Both the position numbers and the translations under genes were made by a program. Below, piece by piece: positions 26,654 through 35,968 of a DNA stretch of 64,000 bases; position 1 is the stretch's first letter; each line of letters begins with the position of its first letter. This DNA is from Flavobacteriaceae bacterium (GTDB lineage Bacteria; Bacteroidota; Bacteroidia; Flavobacteriales; Flavobacteriaceae): contig JABSPK010000003.1 in assembly GCA_013214065.1 (NCBI GenBank), positions 398,028 to 462,027 on the forward strand. The letters run 5' to 3'. Below the pieces are notes generated by a model, which was not told the origin of the DNA, searched no databases, and saw nothing but the letters and a program-made list of their open reading frames with translations.

Positions 26654-27526
26654 ATGAAAAAAGTTATACTCGGAACCCTCGGAATGGCAGTTTTGCTTAC
26701 TTCATGCGTCTCTCAGAAGAAGTATGCCGAATTGGAAGCAAAGCAGCAAGAAACCCAAGATTTGTTGAACTCGGCCACGGTGAAATTGAACACCTGTCTG
26801 GAAGAAAAAGCGACCGCTACTTCCAAAATGACCGCGTTGGAAGAACAGAACGCCTTCTTGAAAGCGAACAATCAAGAGTTGATCAACAACATGGGTGACT
26901 TGACCACCTTGACCGCAAAAGGTGCTGAAAACCTTGAAAAATCTTTGGAAAGCTTACGAGAAAAAGACCTGACCATCCGCAGGCTACAAGATGCCGTAAC
27001 TAGACGTGATTCCGTCAACCTTGCCCTAGTGCAAAGTTTGAAAGGGGTATTGGGTAACTTGGATGATGAGGATATCGAAGTCAGTGTCGAGAAAGGTGTG
27101 GTCTTCGTTTCGATTTCCGATAAACTATTGTTCCGAAGTGGTAGCTATAACGTTACTTCGGCTGCCAAGGAAGTCTTGGGCAAGGTTGCCAAAGTAGTGA
27201 ACAACAAGCCGGACTTCGATTTCATGGTCGAAGGTCATACCGACAATGTCCCTTACGCAAGTGGCGTCCTTTTGGATAACTGGGACCTCAGTGCCAAACG
27301 TGCCACATCCATCGTGAGGATTCTTCAGTCCGATTTTGGGGTGGATCCCAAGCGTATGACCGCCGCCGGAAGGAGCTTCTATGTGCCATTGGCCAGCAAT
27401 GATACGGCTTCGGAACGCGCCAAGAACAGAAGAACACGTATCGTGGTACTACCGAAAATCGATCAATTCTACAATATGATCGAAGAAGGGATGAAAGATC
27501 CAGCTATCGGCGGTACCGGAAATTAA
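26654..27526 (+). CDS. OmpA-family peptidoglycan-binding lipoprotein with coiled coil
   Basis: 290 aa. Lipobox LTSC (Cys about 18), a long coiled coil (about 25-130), then a complete OmpA domain with VEGHTDNVPY (about 195-204) and NRRTRIVVLPK (about 259-269), whose Asp and Arg hold diaminopimelate of peptidoglycan. It should tether the outer membrane to the cell wall. A paralogue that has lost these binding residues is encoded at 35965-36738. Followed by a terminator shared with tsaC. Confidence 0.92.
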   Translation: MKKVILGTLGMAVLLTSCVSQKKYAELEAKQQETQDLLNSATVKLNTCLEEKATATSKMTALEEQNAFLKANNQELINNMGDLTTLTAKGAENLEKSLESLREKDLTIRRLQDAVTRRDSVNLALVQSLKGVLGNLDDEDIEVSVEKGVVFVSISDKLLFRSGSYNVTSAAKEVLGKVAKVVNNKPDFDFMVEGHTDNVPYASGVLLDNWDLSAKRATSIVRILQSDFGVDPKRMTAAGRSFYVPLASNDTASERAKNRRTRIVVLPKIDQFYNMIEEGMKDPAIGGTGN

Positions 27527-27551
27527 AAAATAGCGTAGACAAATACAAAGG

Positions 27552-27582
27552 AAAGCGGTCTCCCAAAGGGGCCGCTTTTTTT
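27552..27582. terminator. Terminator between OmpA lipoprotein and tsaC/sua5
   Basis: AAAGCGG (27552-27558) pairs with CCGCTTT (27572-27578), with an inner CCC/GGG, followed by a T-run that reaches into the convergent tsaC stop codon. Confidence 0.8.
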
Positions 27583-28204
27583 AATAGATGACATCGGGAT
27601 CTCCCTTACCTTCACGAATGACCGTGGGGGTATCGCCGGACAAGTCGATTACGGTCGAGGCCACATTACCACCATATCCACCATCGATGACTACATCGAC
27701 CAAATGACCCCACTTTTCGAGTATCAATTCAGGATCCGTTGTGTATTCGATGATATCATCCTCGTCATGGATTGAGGTCGAAACGATCGGATTTCCCAAA
27801 GTGGAGACCAATTCTTGCGCAATGCTATTGTCGGGCACCCGTATTCCTACGGTTTTTTTCTTTTTGAAGTCCTTCGGAAGCTTGGAGTTTCCAGGCAGGA
27901 TAAAAGTATATGGGCCAGGTAAGGCCCTCTTCAGTACCTTGAAGGTCGTCGAATCGATTTGTCGCACATAGTCGGATAGGTTACTGAGATCCGCACAGAT
28001 AAACGACCAATTGGCCTTGGCAAGCTTGATGCCCTTGATGCGCGCAATAGCCTCCAACGCCCTCGATTTTGTGATATCGCAGCCCAAACCGTAAACCGTA
28101 TCGGTCGGATAAATCACCAAACCCCCAGAGCGAAGTACGTCTACACACTCTTTGATCCGCTTCGGGTCCGGGTTTTCTTCATAAATCTTGATCAATCGAG
28201 CCAT
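27581..28204 (-). CDS. L-threonylcarbamoyladenylate synthase (TsaC/Sua5/YciO family)
   Basis: 207 aa YrdC-fold protein: GGLVIYPTDTVYGLGCDI (about 29-46), KRALPGPYTFIL (about 90-101) and a VGIRVPDN segment (about 119-126) are the family's nucleotide and threonine site motifs. TsaC makes threonylcarbamoyl-AMP for the t6A modification of tRNA. YciO-type paralogues have similar length, so TsaC versus YciO is not settled by length alone. Convergent with the OmpA gene. Confidence 0.88.
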   Translation of the reverse strand: MARLIKIYEENPDPKRIKECVDVLRSGGLVIYPTDTVYGLGCDITKSRALEAIARIKGIKLAKANWSFICADLSNLSDYVRQIDSTTFKVLKRALPGPYTFILPGNSKLPKDFKKKKTVGIRVPDNSIAQELVSTLGNPIVSTSIHDEDDIIEYTTDPELILEKWGHLVDVVIDGGYGGNVASTVIDLSGDTPTVIREGKGDPDVIY

Positions 28205-28284
28205 GAAAAATATATAAGAATTTTATTACATTTTTTACAATTAAATCTTTCTTCTATCGTTCTTGTTGTGCCCAAACTCTATCC
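28205..28284. other. Divergent promoter region between tsaC/sua5 and the histidine kinase
   Basis: 80 bp of AT-rich sequence. On the minus strand TATTTTTC, one mismatch from the -7 consensus, ends next to the tsaC ATG. No dyad or other feature stands out. Confidence 0.3.
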
Positions 28285-30120
28285 ATGAAAAGCATTAAAG
28301 GTCGTATTTTACTTGCCTTTTTAGCATTATGCTTGCTTATTACCCCACTTTTGTTGTTTTCGTATCGTTCGTTACGAAAAATCAACTCGGTCAAAACCTT
28401 GAAGGAACAGCTCGCTGAATTCAACACCAATCGACTGAATTCGATCATCACCTTTTCACTGGTTCTTGATAATGATACCAAAATAGACTCTTTTTACCAG
28501 TTTGGTACCACACAAAATATTAAAAAATACCATGAGTTCATTGCCAAGGCGGCGGCAAACGTCTCTAGGATCGATCCCACCGACCATGAGTCGGAAGCCG
28601 TAATGGCTAGGCGCTTGTCGGATATGCAAGGTCACATCCACCAATTGGATTCGGCCATCGTTCGGGCTTTGGGCAACCGTCGTGAGAGGGGTTTTCGAGA
28701 TTTCGGGATCGAAGGGGCGATGCGTGATAACATCCAACGTTTGGAATTTGAAGCCCAAGGCATTTCATTGGCGGAAAACCTTTCCATCCGTCGAAGCGAA
28801 AAAGACTTTTTCCTTCGCGATGATTTGGACTATGCCCAAGAAGTCGTTCAGTTATGCGATAGTATTTTGGACCGTATGGCCCTGGATCGTGAAACCAATG
28901 AGGCATCCATAGCCATCCTCACCGCATACCGACGGAATTTCGATCGTATCATGGTTCTGGAAAACGAGCTAGGGAATAAAAGTTTTGGGTTGATTAATGA
29001 CGTCTATCTGATTAACGGTCAGATTGATAGTGAGATATCAAAATTATTTGAAATCGTAGATAGCGACCTGCGCTTGTTGACCGAAAGCGTTAAGTCATAC
29101 CTCATTCTGTTCTTTATGATCACGACGGCTTTTGCCGTGATTTTCGCCTTCGTTTTTTCCGGTCATATCGCTAAACCCATCCAGCGGTTGATTGATGATA
29201 TGGCTTTTATTTCGGAAAAGGATTTCAGTGGCGATTTCGGCCTGAAGTCACCTTTGCAGATCCGTGAACTACAGCAACTGACGAAAACCTACAACAGCCT
29301 GGTCCAAAAAATCCGTTCCCAAATCGAAAGTTTGAACAAGAAGAACGGGGAACTCAACACCTTGAACCTCAAGCTTAAGGAATCGGAAGACGAGATCAAA
29401 GAGGCATCGGTCATGAAAGACAAGTTCTTTTCCATCATTTCGCATGACCTGCGTGGGCATACCGCCAATATCGTTTCCTTGGCCCAGGTTTTAGGCAATA
29501 AAAAAGCAGACTTGCCCGAAGCCCAAAAGGAAACCTTTATCAAGTACCTGTCGGACGCTTCAAAAAATCTGGAATTGCTTTTGGACAATCTTCTGAATTG
29601 GGCCAAATCACAAATGAAGAACCAAGAAATCGTCAAAAAAGCCTTCGATATCAATAAGCTGATCCAAGCGAACTTCGAGCTTTTCAATGAAAACGCTGCC
29701 AAAAAGGGTATCGAATTGGTTTTCAACTACAACTCGGTTCACCGGGCCTATGCCGACAAGGACATGATCGATTTCGTTATCCGGAATTTACTCTCGAATG
29801 CCTTGAAGTTTACGGCCAGCGGTGATATGATCCGAGTCGACGTCTTTGAAAAGCAGGAATTTCTGGAAATCAACGTTCGCGATACAGGAGTGGGCATGAC
29901 CAAGGATCAAATCAAACGCTTATTGGCTTCGAAAGGGGAAGGATTCACGACCACGGGTACGGACAATGAAAAGGGAACCGGTCTCGGGTTTTCCATCTGT
30001 AAGGATTTCATCGCAAAGAACGGGGGTTCCATCCAAGTGAGGTCGGTTAAGGGACAAGGCAGTAATTTTAGTTTTACAGTTCCAACCAGTCTGACCAAAG
30101 AAGCGATTTTCGCCTCTTAA
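28285..30120 (+). CDS. Membrane sensor histidine kinase (HAMP, HisKA, HATPase_c)
   Basis: 611 aa. TM1 about 8-26, a periplasmic helical sensor (about 30-270), TM2 about 272-292, HAMP (AKPIQRLIDDMAF), a coiled coil, HisKA with phospho-acceptor His387 in SIISHDLRGH, and HATPase_c with N box NLLSNALKF, DTGVGM and GTGLGFSICKDF. An orphan: no response regulator is adjacent. The helical ligand domain resembles chemoreceptor-like sensors. Its stop overlaps the convergent helicase stop by 4 bp. Confidence 0.92.
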   Translation: MKSIKGRILLAFLALCLLITPLLLFSYRSLRKINSVKTLKEQLAEFNTNRLNSIITFSLVLDNDTKIDSFYQFGTTQNIKKYHEFIAKAAANVSRIDPTDHESEAVMARRLSDMQGHIHQLDSAIVRALGNRRERGFRDFGIEGAMRDNIQRLEFEAQGISLAENLSIRRSEKDFFLRDDLDYAQEVVQLCDSILDRMALDRETNEASIAILTAYRRNFDRIMVLENELGNKSFGLINDVYLINGQIDSEISKLFEIVDSDLRLLTESVKSYLILFFMITTAFAVIFAFVFSGHIAKPIQRLIDDMAFISEKDFSGDFGLKSPLQIRELQQLTKTYNSLVQKIRSQIESLNKKNGELNTLNLKLKESEDEIKEASVMKDKFFSIISHDLRGHTANIVSLAQVLGNKKADLPEAQKETFIKYLSDASKNLELLLDNLLNWAKSQMKNQEIVKKAFDINKLIQANFELFNENAAKKGIELVFNYNSVHRAYADKDMIDFVIRNLLSNALKFTASGDMIRVDVFEKQEFLEINVRDTGVGMTKDQIKRLLASKGEGFTTTGTDNEKGTGLGFSICKDFIAKNGGSIQVRSVKGQGSNFSFTVPTSLTKEAIFAS

Positions 30121-32444
30121 GAACCGACCACCTCAAGTTTGGCAAATCGTAATAATAGTTTCTTGACGGCTCCTGAATCGAATTGGATCTCAGCTTTTTT
30201 GTCCTGGCCCCTACCCTCTATCTTCAATACTTTGCCCCGACCGAAACGCGAGTGATTGACCAGGCTCCCTTCGACCAGGTCCGCATCGACTGCCGTATTC
30301 GTACTAGACGGGTTCGCCAATTCGGGTTTGAGTTTCCGTAGTTTGCGCAACTGGTTTTCGGAGGGGCGGTTCGTAGCCGGCGGTGTTCCGCTACGCGGTT
30401 TTACCTGTCGCAGTTTGCTCTTATCTACCTCTCCCCAAATGGCGTCGTTGATCATGGATTTGTAGCGATATCCATCATTGACCGGGGTTAGGTTTTCCAC
30501 AAAGGCCTCATCGATTTCCTCTAAGAACCGGCTCGGTTCGGCATCGATAAGCTTGCCCCATCGATAACGGTTTTGGGTATAGGTGAGATACGCTTGTTTT
30601 TCGGCCCTTGTCAAGGCCACATAGAACAGACGTCGCTCTTCTTCCAGCTCACTTCGGGTGTTCATACTCATAGCCGAAGGAAAAAGATCTTCTTCCATCC
30701 CGACAATGAATACAAAAGGAAATTCCAGTCCCTTGGCCAAATGGATGGTCATCAGGGCGACGCGGTCATCGTCCCCTACTTCTTTGTCCATATCCGTCGC
30801 AAGGGCCACATCCTCCAAAAACTCAGTCAGGCTACCGGTAGCATCCGCCACTTCTTTTTGCCCTTCGACGAAGTCTTTGATCCCGTTCAATAGTTCTTCG
30901 ATATTTTCCATACGCGCGACACCTTCGGGCGTACCGTCCTTTTTGAACTCCAACAACAGGCCGGTCTTCTTGGCAACGTGTTCTGCCAAAGCAAAGGCAT
31001 CGGCACTTTGCTCCATGATCTGGAAGCTTTTGATCATGGTCGCGAAATTGTGCAACTTCGATTTGGTCCCCGAATTGATCTTCAGATCCAGTTTGTCCAA
31101 ATGTTCAATGACCTCAAAGATGGAACGACCGTAGTGGTTCGCGGCCACCAGCAATTTATCGACCGTCGTCTGGCCGATACCCCGTGCCGGGAAATTGATG
31201 ATCCGTTTCAGGGCCTCCTCATCCTTGGTGTTGATCGTCAGACGTAGATACGCCAAGACATCCTTGATTTCCTTGCGCTGATAAAATGAAAGACCACCAT
31301 AAATGCGATATGGGATGTCTCGTTTCCGCAAAGCGTCTTCGATGGCCCTTGATTGCGAATTGGTGCGGTATAAGACCGCGAATTCCCCGTTCTGGAGCTG
31401 CTGGTTCATCTTCAATTCGAATATCGAACCGGCCACATATCGCCCTTCTTCCGCATCGGTCGGACTTCGATGTATCTTAATCTTGTTGCCGTCGTCATTC
31501 GAAGTCCAGACCACTTTTTCCAATTGGTTCTTGTTCTTGGCAATGATCGAATTGGCGGCATTGACGATATTTTTGGTCGAGCGGTAATTCTGTTCCAGTC
31601 TATAGACCGCCACATCGTCATAATCACGTTGGAAGTTCAAGATGTTGCTGATATTGGCACCGCGAAACGAATAGATACTTTGCGCATCGTCACCGACCAC
31701 ACAAATGTTCTGATAACGATCCGCCAGGGCCCTTACGATAAGGTATTGCGAGTGGTTGGTATCTTGGTACTCATCGACCAAAATGTACTTGAACCGCTCT
31801 TGGTATTTCATGAGAACGTCAGGAAAACGGTTCAATAGTTCATTGGTACGCAACAGCAAATCGTCAAAATCCATGGCCCCCGCCTTGAAACAGCGGTCGA
31901 CGTAATTCTGGTAGATTTCTCCCATTCGCGGTCTTTTGGCCATGGCATCGGCCTCGACCAGTTCAGGGTTTTGAAAATAGGCCTTGACCGTGATCAAACT
32001 GTTTTTATAGGAGGATATGCGGTTTTGGATCTGTTTGTACTTATAAATATCCTTATCAAGCCCCATTTCCTTGATGATCGAAGCGATAAGTCGTTGTGAA
32101 TCCTGGGTGTCGTAAATGGTGAAATTGCTCGGAAAACCCAATTTATCCCCATCGTAACGTAGCAGTTTGGCGAAAACCGAATGAAAGGTCCCCATCCAAA
32201 GGTTTTTCGCTTCGGAATTCCCCACGATCGTGGCGATACGCTTCTTCATTTCCCGTGCCGCCTTGTTCGTAAAGGTCAACGCCAAGATGTTGAACGAATC
32301 GACACCCTGATCCATTAAATGGGCAATGCGATAGGTCAACACCCTTGTTTTCCCGGAACCGGCACCGGCAATGACCATTAAGGGGCCGTCTTTGTGCAAG
32401 ACCGGTTGGCGTTGGGCATCGTTCAGTTCTTCGAGGTATGACAT
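30117..32444 (-). CDS. UvrD/PcrA-type 3'-5' DNA helicase
   Basis: 775 aa SF1A helicase. Motif I GAGSGKTR (about 27-34), VDEYQDTN (motif II), VGDDAQSIYSFRGA (motif III), LEQNYRS (IV), IHLAKGLEFPFVFIVG (V) and VALTRAEKQ (VI) are all present. The C-terminus ends in a Tudor-like domain (GSLVNHSRFGRGKVLKIEG), which in PcrA/UvrD contacts RNA polymerase. Acts in excision repair, replication restart and transcription-coupled repair, probably with the UvrA encoded in this window. Confidence 0.95.
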   Translation of the reverse strand: MSYLEELNDAQRQPVLHKDGPLMVIAGAGSGKTRVLTYRIAHLMDQGVDSFNILALTFTNKAAREMKKRIATIVGNSEAKNLWMGTFHSVFAKLLRYDGDKLGFPSNFTIYDTQDSQRLIASIIKEMGLDKDIYKYKQIQNRISSYKNSLITVKAYFQNPELVEADAMAKRPRMGEIYQNYVDRCFKAGAMDFDDLLLRTNELLNRFPDVLMKYQERFKYILVDEYQDTNHSQYLIVRALADRYQNICVVGDDAQSIYSFRGANISNILNFQRDYDDVAVYRLEQNYRSTKNIVNAANSIIAKNKNQLEKVVWTSNDDGNKIKIHRSPTDAEEGRYVAGSIFELKMNQQLQNGEFAVLYRTNSQSRAIEDALRKRDIPYRIYGGLSFYQRKEIKDVLAYLRLTINTKDEEALKRIINFPARGIGQTTVDKLLVAANHYGRSIFEVIEHLDKLDLKINSGTKSKLHNFATMIKSFQIMEQSADAFALAEHVAKKTGLLLEFKKDGTPEGVARMENIEELLNGIKDFVEGQKEVADATGSLTEFLEDVALATDMDKEVGDDDRVALMTIHLAKGLEFPFVFIVGMEEDLFPSAMSMNTRSELEEERRLFYVALTRAEKQAYLTYTQNRYRWGKLIDAEPSRFLEEIDEAFVENLTPVNDGYRYKSMINDAIWGEVDKSKLRQVKPRSGTPPATNRPSENQLRKLRKLKPELANPSSTNTAVDADLVEGSLVNHSRFGRGKVLKIEGRGQDKKAEIQFDSGAVKKLLLRFAKLEVVGS

Positions 32445-32509
32445 AAGCGTAATGGAAACAAGGGTTGAAATTAGCTAAACTTAATGGCTTGTTGAAATGC
32501 ATTGACCAA

Positions 32510-32517
32510 TACTTTTG
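32510..32517 (+). promoter_or_regulatory. Candidate -7 box for the DsrE-like / M20 pair
   Basis: TACTTTTG, a perfect TAnnTTTG match 44 nt before the ATG at 32562. Confidence 0.45.
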
Positions 32518-32561
32518 AACAGCATCTTGTCATCTGCCCCATTTTAAATACCTTAGGACAT

Positions 32562-33095
32562 ATGAAACACCGTATACCCCTTGCCTTTCTTCTTTTAACC
32601 CTTGTCGTACAAGGGCAAACCAAACGCTCCGGACCGGTCATTGCGGATTATGGCAAGGTTTGGGAGGTGAAGGATACCGATTACCGAATAGCTCCCGACA
32701 CGGAGCTGCGTGTGGTTTTCGATATCATGGCCAGTCCCGAAAACACGAATGTACGTAACAGCAGTATCGAGACCGCCGCACGATTTTTGAACATGCATGT
32801 ACAAAGCGGCATCCCGAAATCGCAACTGAAAGTGGCCCTAGTGGTCCATAACAAAGCTTCAAAGGATATCATTTCCAATGCCGCCTACGAAAAGCGTTTC
32901 GGTCACCGCAATCCGAATGCCGAAATGGTCGCCCAATTGTTGGCCGCCGATGTGGATATCATTTTCTGCGGGCAATCCTCTTTATCTCGGGGGTACCCGA
33001 AAGACGAATTGATCCCGGGGGTGCAATTGGCCCTTTCCGCAATGACCGCTTTGATCAGCCTACAAAACGAAGGATATCGATTCATAAAATTTTAA
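32562..33095 (+). CDS. Secreted DsrE/DsrF-like protein
   Basis: 177 aa from the ATG at 32562 with a signal peptide (MKHRIPLAFLLLTLVVQGQ). The core (LRVVFDIMASPEN, LNMHVQSGIPKSQLKVALVVHNKA, VDIIFCGQSSLSRGYP) has the DsrE/DsrF-like alpha/beta fold with a single Cys in IIFCGQS (about residue 139). Export is unusual for sulfur-relay proteins but is seen in Bacteroidota homologues. Role unknown. It starts a likely two-gene operon with the M20 amidohydrolase (10-bp gap). Confidence 0.7.
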   Translation: MKHRIPLAFLLLTLVVQGQTKRSGPVIADYGKVWEVKDTDYRIAPDTELRVVFDIMASPENTNVRNSSIETAARFLNMHVQSGIPKSQLKVALVVHNKASKDIISNAAYEKRFGHRNPNAEMVAQLLAADVDIIFCGQSSLSRGYPKDELIPGVQLALSAMTALISLQNEGYRFIKF

Positions 33096-33105
33096 AATAG
33101 GACCT

Positions 33106-34386
33106 ATGAAAATCAATTACAGCTTACTTCTTGGCCTAATCGCTACCAGTGCATTCGGCCAAACCGTAAATCTGGAGTCGGATTTCAACGCCGTCGAACC
33201 CAAAGTGATCGAATGGCGCCACGACATCCACCAACATCCCGAGCTGAGCAATCGGGAATTCAAGACCGCTGAAAAAATCGCGACCCATTTGCGCTCATTG
33301 GGCATTGAAGTACAGACCGGGGTGGCCCATACCGGGGTAGTCGGGGTATTAAAAGGGGACCTTCCCGGAAAGGTCGTGGCCTTGCGGGCCGATATCGACG
33401 CCCTACCGGTCACCGAACGAAACGACCTGCCCTTCAAGTCAACCGTTACCTCTGAGTTTTTAGGGCAAAAAGTCGGTGTCATGCATGCCTGCGGCCATGA
33501 TACACACACGGCCATACTGATGGGAGTCGCCGAAGTCCTTTCAAAGAACAAAGCCCACATCAAGGGTACGGTCAAGTTCATCTTCCAACCGGCAGAGGAA
33601 GGACCTCCACCTGGTGAAGAAGGCGGGGCATTACTCATGGTCAAGGAAGGCGTTTTGAAAAATCCCGATGTCGATGCGATTTTCGGATTGCATATCAACT
33701 CCCAGACCCCAGTAGGGATGATCCGTTTCAAAATGGGGGGCACCATGGCGGCGGCACAGAGCTTCACCATCAAAGTCAAAGGCAAACAAAGCCATGGATC
33801 GCAACCTTGGTCTGGGGTCGACCCCATTTTGATCAGTGCCAAGATCATCGATGGCCTACAGACCATCATCAGTCGGGAAGCCAATCTTACCAATGAAGCA
33901 GCGGTCATCACCGTGGGTAAGATAACTAGCGGGGTGCGGTTCAATATCATTCCTGAAAGCGCTGAAATGATCGGTACCATTCGAACCTTGGATTACGGAA
34001 TGAAAGATCACATCAACAAACGAATGAAGGAAATGGTCGCGACCATTGCAAAAGCCTATGGTGGTGAGGCGACATGCGAGATCATCGACGCCACCGATAT
34101 TACGTACAATGACCCTGAACTGGTCACCCAAATGTTGCCAACCCTGAAACGGGTGGCGGGTGCCCCCAATGTCATCGCCCAAAAAGCCATTACCGGTGCT
34201 GAGGATTTCTCGTATTTCCAGCGTGAAGTCCCCGGGTTTTTCTTCTTTTTAGGAGGGATGACCCCGGGCAACACGGAGTCATTTCCACATCATACCCCGG
34301 ATTTTCTAATCGATGATGCAGGAATGATCTTAGGGGTCAAGGCCATGACAGGTTTGACGTTGGACTATTTGAATATGGGACAATAA
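33106..34386 (+). CDS. M20 family amidohydrolase, secreted
   Basis: 426 aa with a signal peptide (about 1-18). The M20D motifs are present: RHDIHQHPELS (about 38-48), MHACGHDTHTAILMG (about 126-140), a PAEEGPPPGEEGG stretch, and TGAEDFSYF near the C-terminus. These belong to metal-dependent N-acyl-amino acid or hippurate hydrolases. It likely releases amino acids from acylated or peptide-like substrates in the periplasm. Confidence 0.9.
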   Translation: MKINYSLLLGLIATSAFGQTVNLESDFNAVEPKVIEWRHDIHQHPELSNREFKTAEKIATHLRSLGIEVQTGVAHTGVVGVLKGDLPGKVVALRADIDALPVTERNDLPFKSTVTSEFLGQKVGVMHACGHDTHTAILMGVAEVLSKNKAHIKGTVKFIFQPAEEGPPPGEEGGALLMVKEGVLKNPDVDAIFGLHINSQTPVGMIRFKMGGTMAAAQSFTIKVKGKQSHGSQPWSGVDPILISAKIIDGLQTIISREANLTNEAAVITVGKITSGVRFNIIPESAEMIGTIRTLDYGMKDHINKRMKEMVATIAKAYGGEATCEIIDATDITYNDPELVTQMLPTLKRVAGAPNVIAQKAITGAEDFSYFQREVPGFFFFLGGMTPGNTESFPHHTPDFLIDDAGMILGVKAMTGLTLDYLNMGQ

Positions 34387-34402
34387 CGAAATCGCTCACA
34401 AT

Positions 34403-35968
34403 TTGGAAACACTAATAGCAACGCTGGGTAACCTGCCTTGGTGGCTTTGGGTCATTATGGGATTGGCCGTCATCGCCATTCGCGACATTTTTTTACAACG
34501 GGCCCATACGATTACCCATAATTTTCCGATTATCGGGCACCTGCGGTACTTGTTGGAAAGTATCGGACCAGAGATGCGGCAGTATTTCGTGGCCAACAAC
34601 CGTGAAGAACTTCCGTTCAACCGCATTGAACGCAGTTGGATCTACGCCTCGGCCAAAAGGGAAAACAATTATGAGGGTTTCGGCACGGATCGTGACATTT
34701 ATGCGCATCAACATATCTTCGTGAAAAATGCCATGATGGCCTTTCAAACCCCGGAAGGACATCCGAATCGTCAGGATCCCTATTTTTTACCCTGTGCAAA
34801 GGTCATGGGAGGGCATAACAAACGAAGAAAGCCCTACCGACCCGCCTCGGTCATCAATGTCTCGGCCATGAGCTTTGGGTCATTGTCGGCCAATGCCGTC
34901 GAAGCGTTGAATCTTGGTGTCAAAAAATCAAATGCCTATCACAATACCGGTGAAGGGGGACTCTCACCCTATCACAAGCAAGGCGGTGATGTCATTTTTC
35001 ATTTCGGAACCGGCTATTTTGGGGTTCGGTCGGAAGAAGGTGGGTTCTCCATGGAAAAAATGAAAGCCTTGGTCGAGGCAAACCCCTGTATCAAAGCTAT
35101 TGAAATCAAATTGTCACAAGGGGCGAAACCCGGCAAGGGTGGCGTACTACCCGGGGCCAAAATCACCAAGGAAATCGCACAGATCCGCGGGGTTGAAATA
35201 GGCAAGGACGTCTTGTCACCAGCAACACATTCAGCCTTTTCGAACGTTGCCGGCTTGTTGGCGTTTATTGAGGACATCGCGGAGAACACGGGGCTGCCCG
35301 TGGGTATCAAAGCGGCTATCGGAAAACTGGATCAATGGGAATCCTTGGCCGATCAAATGAAGGAATCGGGCAAAGGCCCGGATTTTATTACCGTTGACGG
35401 CGGTGAGGGTGGTACTGGTGCCGCTCCTCCAAGCTTTGCCGATCACGTTTCGCTGCCGTGGGTCTATGCCTTTAGCAGTCTGTACAAAATATTCCAAGAC
35501 CGCGGGTTGACCGAACGTATCGTTTTTGTAGGCAGTGGAAAGCTGGGGTTTCCGGCCAAGGCGGCCATGGCTTTTGCCATGGGGGTCGATTGCATCAATG
35601 TGGCAAGGGAGGCCATGATGGGAATCGGCTGTATCCAAGCACAAATATGCCATACCAATCGATGTCCGGCCGGAATTGCGACCCAAAGCAAGTGGTTACA
35701 AGCCGGAATCGACGTACCTTTGAAATCAGAACGATTGGCGCAATATTTCAAGACCTTTCGAAAGGAATTCGTCGAATTGACCCATGCCGCGGGATATGAA
35801 CATCCTTGCCAGTTTACCATGAACGACGTTCAAGTGAATGTGGACGACGATTATTTGAGCAGTGATCTCAAGGCGGTCTATGGATATGAAAAAAGTCGGG
35901 TGCCTTTTGAAGGGATGCAGGCCTACGCCGATTGTATGTATTTGGGAAACAAAGAGCAAAGCGTATGA
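34403..35968 (+). CDS. FMN-binding glutamate synthase-like protein
   Basis: 521 aa, start TTG at 34403, which includes a hydrophobic segment LPWWLWVIMGLAVIAI. The body is the glutamate synthase central/FMN domain (NVSAMSFGSLSANAVEALN, SQGAKPGKGGVLPGAKIT, TVDGGEGGTGAAPPSFADHVSLPW). The Cys cluster of the iron-sulfur type is seen in GCIQAQICHTNRCPAGIA. No glutaminase domain is present, so it is not a complete GOGAT; the family's exact reaction is uncertain. Its stop overlaps the next start (ATGA). Confidence 0.85.
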   Translation: METLIATLGNLPWWLWVIMGLAVIAIRDIFLQRAHTITHNFPIIGHLRYLLESIGPEMRQYFVANNREELPFNRIERSWIYASAKRENNYEGFGTDRDIYAHQHIFVKNAMMAFQTPEGHPNRQDPYFLPCAKVMGGHNKRRKPYRPASVINVSAMSFGSLSANAVEALNLGVKKSNAYHNTGEGGLSPYHKQGGDVIFHFGTGYFGVRSEEGGFSMEKMKALVEANPCIKAIEIKLSQGAKPGKGGVLPGAKITKEIAQIRGVEIGKDVLSPATHSAFSNVAGLLAFIEDIAENTGLPVGIKAAIGKLDQWESLADQMKESGKGPDFITVDGGEGGTGAAPPSFADHVSLPWVYAFSSLYKIFQDRGLTERIVFVGSGKLGFPAKAAMAFAMGVDCINVAREAMMGIGCIQAQICHTNRCPAGIATQSKWLQAGIDVPLKSERLAQYFKTFRKEFVELTHAAGYEHPCQFTMNDVQVNVDDDYLSSDLKAVYGYEKSRVPFEGMQAYADCMYLGNKEQSV